Assembly (NCBI GenBank): GCA_021200995.1
Contig: JAJQFS010000045.1
Span: 16,484-80,483 of the forward strand
Direction of reading: 5' to 3'
DNA: 64,000 nucleotides
Source of the DNA: Lachnospiraceae bacterium
GTDB lineage: Bacteria; Bacillota; Clostridia; Lachnospirales; Lachnospiraceae
Within the stretch, counting starts at the first letter, position 1, and every line of letters begins with the position of its first letter. Under the pieces are notes generated by a model. The model saw nothing but the letters and a program-made list of their open reading frames with translations, had not been told where the DNA came from and made no database searches. The position numbers and the translations under genes are program-made. Below, in pieces: positions 16,637 through 26,487 of the stretch.

Positions 16637-17794
16637 ATGGAAAGAAGTATTTTTACCTCAGAGAGTGTAACCAAGGGGCATCCGGACAAGGTCTGCGACC
16701 AGATTTCGGACGGAATTCTGGATGCTGTTTTGGCGAACGATCCAAATGCCCATGTGGCCTGTGAGACCACGGCGACTACAGACGCCGTACATATTATGGG
16801 CGAGATCACTGCCGCCTGCGCGGTAGACTACGAGGCTGTGGCCAGAGAGGTGATACGCAGCATTGGCTATACCGTACCGGGCATAGGCTTTGATGCTGAA
16901 TCCTGTCAAATCCGCGTGGATATCCACGAGCAATCCCCTGACATCGCGATGGGCGTGAACAGGGAGACGGAGGAGGAAAGCGGCGCGGGCGACCAGGGAA
17001 TCATGTTTGGTTACGCCTGCACGGAGACGGAGTCTCTTATGCCGTTACCCATTGAGCTGGCACACAGACTGACGAAGAGACTGACGTTCGTCAGGGAGGA
17101 GGGCATACTGCCGTATCTGCTCCCGGACGGAAAGGGTCAGGTGTCGGTGGAATATGATGAGGCAGGAAAACCGGCTTCTGTTACGGCTGTCGTGGTTTCC
17201 ACACAGCACACAGAGGAAGTATCATTGGAACAGCTGCGGCAGGATATTTTAAAAGAAGTGATTCTGCCTTCTATTCCGGAGCATTTGCTCAATCAGAATA
17301 CAAAGTTTTACATCAATCCCACCGGGCGTTTTGTCATCGGCGGACCCGCGGGGGATACGGGACTGACAGGGAGGAAGATTATTGTGGATACCTACGGCGG
17401 TTACGCCAGACACGGCGGCGGCTGTTTTTCCGGCAAGGATCCCTCCAAGGTGGACCGTTCCGCGGCTTATATGGCACGCTACATTGCGAAAAATGTCGTG
17501 GCAGCCGGACTTGCCGACCGGTGTGAGGTGCAGTTAAGCTATGCCATCGGTGTGGCGGAGCCTGTCAGCGTCCTGGTGGATACCTTCGGCACCGGCAGGG
17601 TGTCCAATCACCGGATCAGTGAGCTGATCAGAAGGGATTTAGACCTGCGCCCCGCGGCCATCATCAGAAGGCTTGACCTGAAGCGCCCGATTTATCGTCA
17701 GACCGCGAGCTACGGACATTTCGGCAGCAATACCGCCGACATGACCTGGGAGCAGACAGATCTGGCACCGGTTTGGGCGGCAGAACTGCAGTAA
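16637..17794 (+). CDS. metK: S-adenosylmethionine synthetase
   Basis: MetK makes S-adenosylmethionine from methionine and ATP, in the cytoplasm. The 385-residue protein shows [20 protein letters not shown] (residues 5-24, methionine/ATP site His-Pro-Asp), [32 protein letters not shown], and the phosphate-binding loop [19 protein letters not shown]. This loop usually reads [19 protein letters not shown], so Cys replaces Ala and Ser replaces Thr. The protein is about ten residues shorter than the typical E. coli or B. subtilis enzyme. It is a single-gene unit with its own leader and a strong terminator. Confidence 0.95.
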   Translation: MERSIFTSESVTKGHPDKVCDQISDGILDAVLANDPNAHVACETTATTDAVHIMGEITAACAVDYEAVAREVIRSIGYTVPGIGFDAESCQIRVDIHEQSPDIAMGVNRETEEESGAGDQGIMFGYACTETESLMPLPIELAHRLTKRLTFVREEGILPYLLPDGKGQVSVEYDEAGKPASVTAVVVSTQHTEEVSLEQLRQDILKEVILPSIPEHLLNQNTKFYINPTGRFVIGGPAGDTGLTGRKIIVDTYGGYARHGGGCFSGKDPSKVDRSAAYMARYIAKNVVAAGLADRCEVQLSYAIGVAEPVSVLVDTFGTGRVSNHRISELIRRDLDLRPAAIIRRLDLKRPIYRQTASYGHFGSNTADMTWEQTDLAPVWAAELQ

Positions 17795-17807
17795 ATAAGG
17801 CATGATA

Positions 17808-17849
17808 AAAGCCGGACCTCTGTATTTGAGAAGTCCGGCTTTGTTTTTT
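17808..17849 (+). terminator. Rho-independent terminator of metK
   Basis: AAAGCCGGAC and GTCCGGCTTT form a perfect 10-bp stem with a 15-nt loop, followed by GTTTTTT. Confidence 0.9.
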
Positions 17850-17859
17850 GAATTGCTTG

Positions 17860-17889
17860 TTGTGAAAGCAAGACAACTTGTGCTATACT
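17860..17889 (+). promoter_or_regulatory. Promoter of the DUF5717-DUF5716-TPR operon
   Basis: TTGTGA at 17860-17865, 18-bp spacing and TATACT at 17884-17889, directly after the metK terminator and 35 bp upstream of the ATG at 17924. Confidence 0.55.
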
Positions 17890-17923
17890 GGTTCTATATG
17901 GATTGAAACGGAAGGCGTCCGGC

Positions 17924-20464
17924 ATGAACACAAACTCACGCAGGCTGCGTGTAAAGCTGACACAACTCTATATCGATATGCGACTGAAGCGGATGAGCCG
18001 CCTGGAGTGGATGACGGCCTCTGAGGAGATCGTGCACGCGCTCCTGGAGGAGAATGATGTTGATATCAGCGCCCAGCTCTTTTTCGCGCAGTTGTGTATC
18101 ATGCGCCAGGATTCGGAATCTGTGGAGGACCTTCTGGATCAGTGCTCGGTCTGGCTTCTCGACTATTGCGACCGCTTTCCGGTCTGCCATGCTTATTATC
18201 TTTATCTGACCAGCCTGATGCAGGAGGATGACGAATACGATCAGAAGGTCATCGATAAGCTTCTGGAGCTTTCCGTCAGATATCCCTCGAAATGGCAGAT
18301 TTCCTGGTTTTATTATTATTTAAATAAAGAAAACATGGCGGATGCCGCTGAGCAGTACCACTATCTGAAGGGGATGTTCATCCGGGGCTGCAGGAGTCCG
18401 CTGATGTATCTGGAAGCGCGGACGCTGATCGAGAGAAATCCCACCTTTGTCTATGAAGCCTCAGAGTTTGAGGAGCAGCTGCTGTTGTTTATGCTTCGAC
18501 ATACAGGCATTTCCATTTCGCTTGCCAGAACCGCCTCGGATTACCTGGCGACGCTTCGTTTCTACAGGCCGTTGTATCTTCCGATTTTAAAAGGAATGTA
18601 TGAGGTGGCTCCGGGCAATGTGCTGCTGGAGGCAATCTGCAGACAGGGAATTCTCGGCGGGCACAGGGAGCGGGGAATGAGCGCCTGGTACCGCAGAGGA
18701 ATCGATCAGGGCTTTCATTTAAATGGTCTGTATGAGGCATATCTGGCTTCCCTCCCTGTGGAGAGATGGAAAATGGATGGGGAGGAGCTGTCAGCTGAAC
18801 GCGCCATTCCCATGCAGGTGCTTCAGTATTTTGCCCATACGCCCCAGCCGGAGGAGGTGCGCTGCGCCTATCTCTACGCCCTGGTCCACAAATACCGCGC
18901 GCGCTGGCTTTCCCTCTATAAGGAATATGAACCGCTGATTCAGCCTTTTATGATGGATCAGTTCAGGCAGGGCAGGGTGAACGCGGGACTTTGCTATCTG
19001 TATACAAATTTTCTGGTTTCTCCCATGCTTTCTTCCAGTCAGGGAGAACTGCTGGCGGACATCTGTTATTCCTGCCGTGTCACGGGGCTGACACTCGCGG
19101 ATGGGACAGCCATTGTGGAGTATGAGGATTATCTGCAGGAGATTTCGGCTCCGGTAGTGGATGGAACAACTATCCTGCCGCTGTTCGGCACCCGTTTTTC
19201 CCTTTGGGAGCAGGATGATTTCGGCAGACGATATCCCTGTCCGGAAGCGGGTGTGGAGCCCATGATGGATCGTCACGGCTGGTCTGCCTGGCTGAATGAC
19301 CACGCCTCGGAGTACGGACTTTACCAGCTCGCGGTGATTGAGGAAGCACAGGATGAGGAGCTGGTCGGTCTTTTGCCGGGGATTCTGCATATATTTGCGG
19401 ATCCGCTTGTGACGGATACCTATAAGAGAGAATTTGCGGACCGCCTCGTTCCGCTTCTGGATCAGGCAAACCGGACAGAGGAAATTGACCGGATTATGGA
19501 GGAGGTCTTTCAGACAGGCGCCGAGGGGAATGACGAGGAGCTTGCCTTCTGGCAGAAGCTGTATGAGGAGGAGCGAATCGGTGTTTACGGCATGCGTTTC
19601 CTGATGCAGTATCTGGACGTGGATCTGTCACAGAAAGGCATCCTCTTCACCAGAGCGCAGGCGCTGTCGGCGGATACTTCCGCTTTTGCCGGCAGTCTTT
19701 TGGAGCAGATGACACAGGAGCAGTACCTGTTACCCAATGCGCAGCAGATTCTGGAGGCCTATCAGGAGGAAGATACTTCTTTGCTTGTATCTTATCTGGA
19801 ATTTGCCTGCGGCCAGTGCTTTTTAGAAAAGAAAGAGCTCGATTCCAAACAGTTTTCCCTGATTACGAAACTGGCAGGACAGGGGACCGTTTTTTTCACG
19901 ATCGTGCGGTTAAGCTTTCTGGAATGCATTTTAAAGGACGGCCTGGGCCGGCAGAAGCCGGAAACGCTGGACTTAGCTTCTGCTTATCTGCAGGAATTTT
20001 ATCACAACGGCGTGTATTTTTCCTGGTTTCAGTCCTTTCACACGCTTCTGGAAGCGCTTCGGGAGAAGGAATCCTGTCAGGTGATCGAGTACAGAGGCCT
20101 GCAGTACGGCCCTGTATGGATCCGCTGCAGTGTGAACGGTTTTGAGAGCCAAGAAAACGAGGAGATGGAGGATCTGCCGATGGAGAAGGTCTGTGAGGGC
20201 GTATATACCAGACAGTTCCTGCTTTTCTGGGGAGAGCGTCTTTCCTATGAGATCTGTACGCTGGACGCGGACGGGACAGAAGAAGTGATTTTAAAGCAGG
20301 GTGTGGAACAGTGCGGCGCTGCCCTGGATGAGGGAGGAAGCCGTTACAGCCGCATCAATGAAATGCTTTATGAGCGGGAAATGCGGGACAATCAAAAGCT
20401 TTATAAAGAACTGGAAGACTACTTTAAGATGGATGCCATGACAGCGCTCTTTTCGCCAAAGTAA
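17924..20464 (+). CDS. Large helical-repeat protein of the DUF5717 type
   Basis: This 846-residue, acidic, mostly helical protein has no signal peptide or membrane segment. Dispersed short helix pairs (for example EDLLDQCSVWLLDYCDRFP and VCHAYYLYLTSLMQEDDEYD) suggest a TPR-like superhelix over residues 1-600; the last 200 residues are more beta-rich (YGPVWIRCSVNGFESQE). It matches my recollection of DUF5717, found beside DUF5716 in Lachnospiraceae. The ATG at 17924 is chosen for its GGAAGG ribosome site; a TTG at 17903 upstream is less likely. It is 27 bp upstream of an Hsp70/actin-fold gene. The function is unknown. Confidence 0.75.
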   Translation: MNTNSRRLRVKLTQLYIDMRLKRMSRLEWMTASEEIVHALLEENDVDISAQLFFAQLCIMRQDSESVEDLLDQCSVWLLDYCDRFPVCHAYYLYLTSLMQEDDEYDQKVIDKLLELSVRYPSKWQISWFYYYLNKENMADAAEQYHYLKGMFIRGCRSPLMYLEARTLIERNPTFVYEASEFEEQLLLFMLRHTGISISLARTASDYLATLRFYRPLYLPILKGMYEVAPGNVLLEAICRQGILGGHRERGMSAWYRRGIDQGFHLNGLYEAYLASLPVERWKMDGEELSAERAIPMQVLQYFAHTPQPEEVRCAYLYALVHKYRARWLSLYKEYEPLIQPFMMDQFRQGRVNAGLCYLYTNFLVSPMLSSSQGELLADICYSCRVTGLTLADGTAIVEYEDYLQEISAPVVDGTTILPLFGTRFSLWEQDDFGRRYPCPEAGVEPMMDRHGWSAWLNDHASEYGLYQLAVIEEAQDEELVGLLPGILHIFADPLVTDTYKREFADRLVPLLDQANRTEEIDRIMEEVFQTGAEGNDEELAFWQKLYEEERIGVYGMRFLMQYLDVDLSQKGILFTRAQALSADTSAFAGSLLEQMTQEQYLLPNAQQILEAYQEEDTSLLVSYLEFACGQCFLEKKELDSKQFSLITKLAGQGTVFFTIVRLSFLECILKDGLGRQKPETLDLASAYLQEFYHNGVYFSWFQSFHTLLEALREKESCQVIEYRGLQYGPVWIRCSVNGFESQENEEMEDLPMEKVCEGVYTRQFLLFWGERLSYEICTLDADGTEEVILKQGVEQCGAALDEGGSRYSRINEMLYEREMRDNQKLYKELEDYFKMDAMTALFSPK

Positions 20465-20491
20465 CTGATCGCCAGGGCAACTGAGGAAACT

Positions 20492-21844
20492 ATGTTCGAA
20501 AAATCAGAATTTCTGGAAAAACTGAACAGTGCAAAGAGCGGCGCTGCTGCGGGACCGCTTCTGCTGGGAATAGATCTGGGTCGAAGCTACGCACAGCTGA
20601 GCCTGTGGACTGACGGGATGTCACAACCGGTTTCGCTATCGGCACAGGACGGTGGGGAAATCTACTCGTTTCCCGCTACGCTTGCGCTCTGTCGCAGCCG
20701 TTATTATGCCGGTTATGAATCGGAATCTGTCAGGAAGCTTCCTGACGCGGCGGGATTTGAGAACGTATTTGCGCTGGCGATGGAGGAGGATCAGGTCACG
20801 GTCGGAGGCCGTATTTACGATACCAGAGAGCTGCTGCATCATTTTCTGCGCCTGACTCTGCAGATGATCGGTTCATACGGACGTGCGGATCAGGCGGCGG
20901 CAGTGATGTTTACCACGTATCTGGAGCAGGAGCCGGCGCTGCAGGAGAGAGCCTATAAGATTTTATCTTACGCGACCGCCCGTTTATTTTCCAAAAAGAC
21001 CAAAATGTATCTGCAGACCCGCCCGGAGACGCTTTTTCATTTCTTTTTAAATGATCCGGAAAAGCTGTGGGAACAATCGGCTCTGATTTTTGACTATCAG
21101 AAGGAGGGCATGACGGGCTGGCACTGTACGCTGGAAGGCAGCGCGCCGCCCAAATCAGTGCACTTTACAAAACTGCTATCCTGTGATATGCCGCCGGTGC
21201 AGCAGTCTGATGAGGAGCAGCCTTATTTCAAACAGGAGCTGGACGCAGGTTTTTACAGAATCGTGAAAAGCCTGGGGGATAAACCTTACGGCCTGACCTG
21301 GCTGATTGGGGAAGGCTTTAAGGGAGACTGGGCGGATCAGTCTCTGGACGTGCTGCTGGACAACGGCAGGGTATTTCAGGGCAATCAGATCTACAGCCTG
21401 GGCGCCTGTATGACGCTTTTGCAGATGGAAGCGGGCAATGAAGCACAGAAGGGGTATCTCCTTTTCAATGATACGGATATCCGCTGTCATATCGGTTTAA
21501 ACTGCCGCCGTCAGGGCCTTCTGACGGAGAATCTGGCGGAGGAATATGTGCCGGTGTTTGAGGCCGGCACGCACGTGGGAAGCTGCCACAACAAAATTTA
21601 TGTCCTCCCGGCGAAAGGGGAGGATCTGGTCATTCTGGCGCGGTCCGTCCGCGACGGGACCATCAGGCGGCTTGTAGTGGAAACCGCACAGATGGCGGAT
21701 AAACCACTGGGGGAGAACCGCTTTCTGGTCGAATTTGATTTCCTGAATATTTCCACCCTGCGGATACAGGTCACGGACGTGGGTCTTGGATACCTTGTGC
21801 CGGGCAGCGGCAAAACCGTGACGCAGACGTTTACATTGGACTAG
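20492..21844 (+). CDS. Hsp70/actin-fold ATPase-like protein of the DUF5716 type
   Basis: This 450-residue protein opens with LLLGIDLGRSYAQLSLWTDG (about residues 23-42), the phosphate-1 loop pattern of the Hsp70/actin/MreB fold (GIDLGxSY). FPATLALCRSRYYAGYES follows, as in the N-lobe of DnaK-type proteins. A second phosphate motif may lie in ALIFDYQKEGMTGW and an adenosine-type motif in LTWLIGEGFKGDW. The C-terminal part (about 320-450) is beta-rich (PVFEAGTHVGSCHNKIYVLP) and may mimic the Hsp70 substrate domain. It matches my memory of DUF5716. It lies between a large helical-repeat protein and a TPR protein, so it may be an ATP-dependent scaffold or chaperone. That role is inferred. Confidence 0.72.
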   Translation: MFEKSEFLEKLNSAKSGAAAGPLLLGIDLGRSYAQLSLWTDGMSQPVSLSAQDGGEIYSFPATLALCRSRYYAGYESESVRKLPDAAGFENVFALAMEEDQVTVGGRIYDTRELLHHFLRLTLQMIGSYGRADQAAAVMFTTYLEQEPALQERAYKILSYATARLFSKKTKMYLQTRPETLFHFFLNDPEKLWEQSALIFDYQKEGMTGWHCTLEGSAPPKSVHFTKLLSCDMPPVQQSDEEQPYFKQELDAGFYRIVKSLGDKPYGLTWLIGEGFKGDWADQSLDVLLDNGRVFQGNQIYSLGACMTLLQMEAGNEAQKGYLLFNDTDIRCHIGLNCRRQGLLTENLAEEYVPVFEAGTHVGSCHNKIYVLPAKGEDLVILARSVRDGTIRRLVVETAQMADKPLGENRFLVEFDFLNISTLRIQVTDVGLGYLVPGSGKTVTQTFTLD

Positions 21845-21853
21845 GAGGCGGGT

Positions 21854-22702
21854 ATGTTTCTCAGCGACAGCGAAACCGCACAGACGGGATATTACATAGC
21901 AGAAATGCAGCTGACGGTCTACAGCCTGGAGGAGCTGGTTTACGCAGTGTGTCAGAAAGGCTTCCTTTTAGGGGAGAATTTTGCCTGTGAGGAGCTGGCC
22001 GAGTGGCTGCATACCCAGTGCTGCTGTACGGATCTGGCATACCGCCTGGCGCAGTCTGTCCAGAAAAAGGAAGGTCTGATTTCCTGCGTGGTGACCATTC
22101 TCCGCTATGCCGGCTATGTTTCCGAGAAGGAAATCGACAGAGTCCGGGAATCATTAAGCGCGGGTGAGAAATGGTCCTATCTGGAAAAGCGCAAAAAGGA
22201 AGGCGATATCTATCTGGAAGAACTGAAATATGATCAGGCGCTTTCCGCTTATCAGAAGCTCCTTTCAGAGCTTCCGGAGGGTGAGGTGAAGCTGAAGGCG
22301 TCCCTCTGGCACAATATCGGTGTGGCGCAGGCGAAGCTATTTTTATTTGACGCCGCGATGGAGTCCTTCTCTGAGAGTTATCAGCTGATCGCGGATGAGG
22401 ATACGTTCTTCCAGTGGCTTACGTGTGCCAGAATTGTGCTGCCCAACCGGGAATATCTGGATTATCTGGGAGAAAATCCGGAGGTTACGGAGCAGTCCCT
22501 GAGACTGGAGGAACAGATCAACAGGCTCACCGGCGCGCTTAAGCATTCCGCGCAGGGGGAGGAGCTTGAGAAACTGAAGGAGTGGCTGACCTACGGGAGC
22601 GAGGAGGGTGTCTATCTGGCGAGCGGGCGGCTTCTAAAGGCCCTGATGAAGGATTACCGGCAGTACATAGCGGGAGATTTACCCGCGCAGAGCATAACTT
22701 GA
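21854..22702 (+). CDS. TPR-containing protein of the DUF5716/DUF5717 operon
   Basis: This 282-residue soluble, helical protein has a TPR-like segment at about residues 125-190 (YDQALSAYQKLLSELPEGE, LWHNIGVAQAKLFLFDAAME, SFSESYQLIADEDTFF). The N-terminal part (MQLTVYSLEELVYAVCQKGF) is also helical and may be a separate adaptor domain. It starts 9 bp after the ATPase-like gene behind GGAGGCGG, so the three genes are one transcription unit. Its stop codon touches the purC promoter. A partner-binding role is likely for a TPR protein; the specific partner is unknown. Confidence 0.72.
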   Translation: MFLSDSETAQTGYYIAEMQLTVYSLEELVYAVCQKGFLLGENFACEELAEWLHTQCCCTDLAYRLAQSVQKKEGLISCVVTILRYAGYVSEKEIDRVRESLSAGEKWSYLEKRKKEGDIYLEELKYDQALSAYQKLLSELPEGEVKLKASLWHNIGVAQAKLFLFDAAMESFSESYQLIADEDTFFQWLTCARIVLPNREYLDYLGENPEVTEQSLRLEEQINRLTGALKHSAQGEELEKLKEWLTYGSEEGVYLASGRLLKALMKDYRQYIAGDLPAQSIT

Positions 22703-22704
22703 GA

Positions 22705-22733
22705 TTGCAATTTCAGATACTTCGTTATATAAT
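22705..22733 (+). promoter_or_regulatory. Promoter of the purine operon
   Basis: TTGCAA at 22705-22710, 17-bp spacing and a perfect TATAAT at 22728-22733. It lies within two bases of the upstream gene's stop. The 50-nt leader leaves no room for a purine riboswitch. Confidence 0.8.
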
Positions 22734-22788
22734 CTTTGTGGTTTAATTGAATATACTACCGCCCCGGCGGGACGAGAGGAGACTTTTT

Positions 22789-23493
22789 ATGAAAAAACTG
22801 GAACAGCTCTACGAGGGCAAGGCCAAAAAGGTATTTGCAACCGATGACCCGGATATCGTGATCGTGGATTATAAGGACGACGCGACGGCCTTCAACGGGG
22901 AGAAAAAGGGTACCATCGTGGGCAAAGGCGTTATTAACAATAAGATGACCAATCATATTTTTCAGATTCTGGAAAAGGAAGGCGTTCCCACACACTATAT
23001 CGAGCAGTTAAGTGATCGTGAGACCGCAGTGAAAAAGGTGGAAATCGTGCCGCTCGAGGTGATTGTCAGAAATGTGGCGGCCGGCAGCTTTTCCAAGAGA
23101 CTCGGCGTTCCGGAGGGTGTTGTCTTCAAGGAGCCAACCATTGAATTCTCCTATAAAAATGACGAACTGGGCGATCCGCTGATCAACAGCTACTTCGCGG
23201 TGGCTTTAGAGCTCGCCACCTGGGAGGAGATCGAGACGATTAAAAAGTATACCTTCAAGGTTAACGAGGTGATGAAGGCATACTTCCTGCAGGCCGGCAT
23301 CAAACTGATTGATTTCAAGATTGAGTTTGGCCGTTATCACGGACAGATTATTCTGGCGGATGAGACAAGTCCTGACACCTGCCGTCTGTGGGATGTTGAG
23401 ACCAACAAAAAGCTGGACAAGGACCGTTTCCGCAGGGATTTAGGAAACGTGGAGGAAGCCTACAACGAAGTTTTTGAACGTCTGGGGTTATAA
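22789..23493 (+). CDS. purC: Phosphoribosylaminoimidazole-succinocarboxamide synthase (SAICAR synthetase)
   Basis: PurC couples CAIR with aspartate using ATP, step seven of de novo purine synthesis. The 234-residue protein has [14 protein letters not shown] (residues 5-18, glycine-rich ATP loop), [34 protein letters not shown] and [14 protein letters not shown], all standard for the family. ATG 22789 has GAGGAG upstream, whereas an ATG at 22747 would add an unsupported N-terminus. It is the first gene of purC-purF-purB-purA. Confidence 0.95.
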   Translation: MKKLEQLYEGKAKKVFATDDPDIVIVDYKDDATAFNGEKKGTIVGKGVINNKMTNHIFQILEKEGVPTHYIEQLSDRETAVKKVEIVPLEVIVRNVAAGSFSKRLGVPEGVVFKEPTIEFSYKNDELGDPLINSYFAVALELATWEEIETIKKYTFKVNEVMKAYFLQAGIKLIDFKIEFGRYHGQIILADETSPDTCRLWDVETNKKLDKDRFRRDLGNVEEAYNEVFERLGL

Positions 23494-23496
23494 AAT

Positions 23497-24945
23497 ATGC
23501 CATTTTACGTAAACGATACCTCCGCGGCGGACGATGGTCTGCATGAAGAGTGCGGCGTCATGGCCGCCTATGACTTTGACGGAGGCAATGTATCCGGCAG
23601 CATCTATTACGGGCTTTTGGCCTTACAGCATCGCGGCCAGGAAAGCTGCGGCATCGCCGTCAGCAATACCTCGGCTGATGGCTGCAAGGTCTTAAGCTAC
23701 CGCGATATGGGACTGCTGAGTGAGGCGTTTGACGCGGCGAAGCTGGATTCTCTGAAGGGCAATATCGGTGTGGGACACGTGCGGTACTCCACGGCCGGCA
23801 GCTCCACCAGAGAAAACGCACAGCCCCTTGTGCTGAATTATATCAAGGGAACACTGGGGCTTGCCCATAACGGCAATCTGATCAACGCTCCGGCGCTTCG
23901 CAATGAACTCGCCTATACCGGCGCCATTTTCCAGACCACCATCGATTCCGAACTGATCGCCTACCTGATTGCGCGGGAGAGGGTGAATCAGCCGACTATT
24001 GAAAAGGCGGTCAGCACCGCCATGAAAAAGATCAAAGGAGCCTATTCTCTGGTGATCATGTCCCCGAGAAAGATCATCGGTGTCAGAGATCCCTTCGGTT
24101 TCAGGCCGCTGTGCATCGGTGTTCGGGACAATACTTATTTTCTGGCCAGTGAGAGCTGCGCCCTGGACACCATCGGAGCCGACTTTATCCGCGATGTAGA
24201 GCCCGGAGAGATCGTTACGATCACGCCGAAGTACGGCATTCAGTCCGATCGTTCCAACTGTATTCCCAGTGAACAACATGCGAGATGTATATTTGAATAT
24301 ATTTATTTTGCGAGGGCAGACTCTGTGCTCGACGGCATGAGTGTGTACAATTCCCGTATGCTCGCCGGCAAATATCTGGCGATAGATTCTCCTGTGGACG
24401 CGGATATAGTCGTCGGTGTTCCGGAGTCGGGTAATGTAGCCGCGATGGGGTATGCCGCGCAGTCCGGGATTCCCTACGGCACCGCCTTTGTGAAAAACAG
24501 TTATATCGGCCGGACCTTCATCAAGCCCCGGCAGAAAAACAGAGAGAAAAGCGTTCAGGTCAAGTTAAATGTCCTGCGGGACGCGGTGCAGGGCAAGCGG
24601 ATCATCATGGTGGATGATTCGATTGTGCGCGGCACCACGTCGAATCAGATTGTTTCCATGCTGCGCGAAATGGGGGCGAAGGAAGTACACATGCGCATCA
24701 GCTCACCGCCGTTTTTGTGGCCGTGCTATTTTGGTACGGATGTACCGGCGAGAGAGCAGCTGATCGCCTATAACCGCACGATTCCGGAGATCTGTAAGGT
24801 GATCGGAGCCGATTCCCTGGATTATCTGAAGATTGAGCGGCTGTCTGAGATCGCGGGCGGGCTGGAAATATGCAACGGCTGCTTTACGGGTCATTATCCC
24901 ATGGACCCGCCGGATGAAGACATTCGTGGGGAGTTTGATAAGTAG
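23497..24945 (+). CDS. purF: Amidophosphoribosyltransferase
   Basis: PurF catalyses the first committed purine step, replacing the PRPP pyrophosphate with an amino group from glutamine. The 482-residue protein has a short propeptide, then CGVMAAYDFDG with the Ntn nucleophile Cys at residue 19 after Glu-Glu, so self-processing is expected. The PRPP-binding motif is IIMVDDSIVRGTTSNQIV (about residues 369-386). WPCYFGTD and CNGCFTGHYP hold the Cys residues expected of the B. subtilis-type enzyme with a [4Fe-4S] cluster. It follows purC by 3 bp. Confidence 0.95.
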   Translation: MPFYVNDTSAADDGLHEECGVMAAYDFDGGNVSGSIYYGLLALQHRGQESCGIAVSNTSADGCKVLSYRDMGLLSEAFDAAKLDSLKGNIGVGHVRYSTAGSSTRENAQPLVLNYIKGTLGLAHNGNLINAPALRNELAYTGAIFQTTIDSELIAYLIARERVNQPTIEKAVSTAMKKIKGAYSLVIMSPRKIIGVRDPFGFRPLCIGVRDNTYFLASESCALDTIGADFIRDVEPGEIVTITPKYGIQSDRSNCIPSEQHARCIFEYIYFARADSVLDGMSVYNSRMLAGKYLAIDSPVDADIVVGVPESGNVAAMGYAAQSGIPYGTAFVKNSYIGRTFIKPRQKNREKSVQVKLNVLRDAVQGKRIIMVDDSIVRGTTSNQIVSMLREMGAKEVHMRISSPPFLWPCYFGTDVPAREQLIAYNRTIPEICKVIGADSLDYLKIERLSEIAGGLEICNGCFTGHYPMDPPDEDIRGEFDK

Positions 24946-25033
24946 CAGCTGCTATTCGCAGCCGTACCTGGAAAATATCAGCAGACCTGTCAAGCGCAGT
25001 TTGCTTGTAAAGGGCTGAAAGAAAGGAAAAGTA

Positions 25034-26467
25034 ATGTCTAATGACAGATACGTAAGTCCCCTGTCGGAACGCTATGCCAGTAAGGAAATGCAGTATATTT
25101 TCTCTCCGGATATGAAGTTCAGCACCTGGAGAAGGCTCTGGGTGGCTTTAGCGGAGACCGAGATGGAGTTTGGCCTGCCGATCACGCAGGAACAGATCGA
25201 CGAGATGAAGGCCCATATCACCGATATCAATTATGATGTGGCAAAAGCGCGGGAGAAGGAAGTCCACCATGACGTGATGAGCCATGTGTACGCCTATGGC
25301 GTACAGTGTCCCAAAGCAAAGGGCATCATTCACCTGGGCGCAACCTCCTGCTATGTCGGCGATAATACGGATATCATCGTGATGAGAGAGGCTTTGCGGC
25401 TGGTGCGCAAAAAGCTGATCAACGTCCTGGCGGAGCTTGCAAAATTCGCGGACCACTATAAGGATCTGCCGACTCTGGCTTTCACACATTTTCAGCCTGC
25501 TCAGCCCACCACGGTGGGAAAGCGCGCGACGCTCTGGATGCAGGAGTTCATGCTGGATTTAGAGGATCTGGATTATGTGCTCGGTAGCCTGAAGCTTTTA
25601 GGTTCCAAAGGCACGACCGGCACGCAGGCGTCTTTCCTGGAGTTATTCAACGGCGACCAGGAGACAATTGATAAAATAGACCCCATGATCGCGCAGAAGA
25701 TGGGTTTCAGGGAATGCTATCCGGTTTCCGGTCAGACTTATTCCCGCAAGGTGGATACCCGGGTTATGAATGTCCTTGCCGGAATTGCCGCCAGTGCGCA
25801 TAAAATGAGCAATGATATCCGTCTTTTACAGCATTTAAAGGAAGTGGAGGAGCCCTTTGAAAAGAGCCAGATCGGTTCTTCCGCCATGGCTTATAAGAGA
25901 AATCCCATGCGCAGCGAGCGCATCGCGTCCTTAAGCCGCTATGTGATGGTGGACGCCATGAATCCGGCGATTACCTCCGCGACCCAGTGGTTTGAGAGGA
26001 CGCTGGATGATTCCGCGAACAAGCGTCTGTCCATTCCGGAGGGCTTTCTCGCGGTGGACGGGATCCTCGATCTGTGTCTGAATGTCGTGGATGGTCTGGT
26101 TGTCTATGAGAAGGTCATTGAGAAGCATATCATGAGCGAGCTGCCCTTCATGGCGACTGAGAATATCATGATGGACGCGGTGAAGCGCGGCGGCGATCGT
26201 CAGGAGCTGCATGAGCGCATCCGCACGCTGTCCATGGAGGCAGGACACAATGTGAAGGAGAAAGGCCTGGACAATAACCTTTTGGAGCTGATTGCCGCGG
26301 ATGAGACCTTTGGTCTTTCCTTAGAGGAGCCACAGGACTGCATGGAGCCCTCCCGTTATGTGGGACGGGCGAAGGAACAGACGGAGAGCTTCCTGAAAAA
26401 TGTGGTGCAGCCGGTTCTGGACGCGAATCAGGATCTGCTGGGCGTGAAGGCTGATATTTCAGTATAA
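25034..26467 (+). CDS. purB: Adenylosuccinate lyase
   Basis: PurB releases fumarate from SAICAR and from adenylosuccinate, two steps in purine synthesis. The 477-residue protein contains the fumarase/aspartase superfamily signature SSAMAYKRNPMRSERI (about residues 282-297), the His-rich segments EVHHDVMSHVYAYG and LGATSCYVGDNTDI, and THFQPAQPTTVGKRATLW. The ribosome site is GAAAGGAAAAG. There are 88 bp of non-coding sequence after purF with no obvious terminator, so it is probably co-transcribed. Confidence 0.95.
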   Translation: MSNDRYVSPLSERYASKEMQYIFSPDMKFSTWRRLWVALAETEMEFGLPITQEQIDEMKAHITDINYDVAKAREKEVHHDVMSHVYAYGVQCPKAKGIIHLGATSCYVGDNTDIIVMREALRLVRKKLINVLAELAKFADHYKDLPTLAFTHFQPAQPTTVGKRATLWMQEFMLDLEDLDYVLGSLKLLGSKGTTGTQASFLELFNGDQETIDKIDPMIAQKMGFRECYPVSGQTYSRKVDTRVMNVLAGIAASAHKMSNDIRLLQHLKEVEEPFEKSQIGSSAMAYKRNPMRSERIASLSRYVMVDAMNPAITSATQWFERTLDDSANKRLSIPEGFLAVDGILDLCLNVVDGLVVYEKVIEKHIMSELPFMATENIMMDAVKRGGDRQELHERIRTLSMEAGHNVKEKGLDNNLLELIAADETFGLSLEEPQDCMEPSRYVGRAKEQTESFLKNVVQPVLDANQDLLGVKADISV

Positions 26468-26487
26468 TTTGATTGGAGAAGAGCATT

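Noticed and set aside
22734..22788. Purine riboswitch in the purC leader
   Set aside because: The promoter lies only about 50 bp before the start codon, too short for an aptamer and expression platform.
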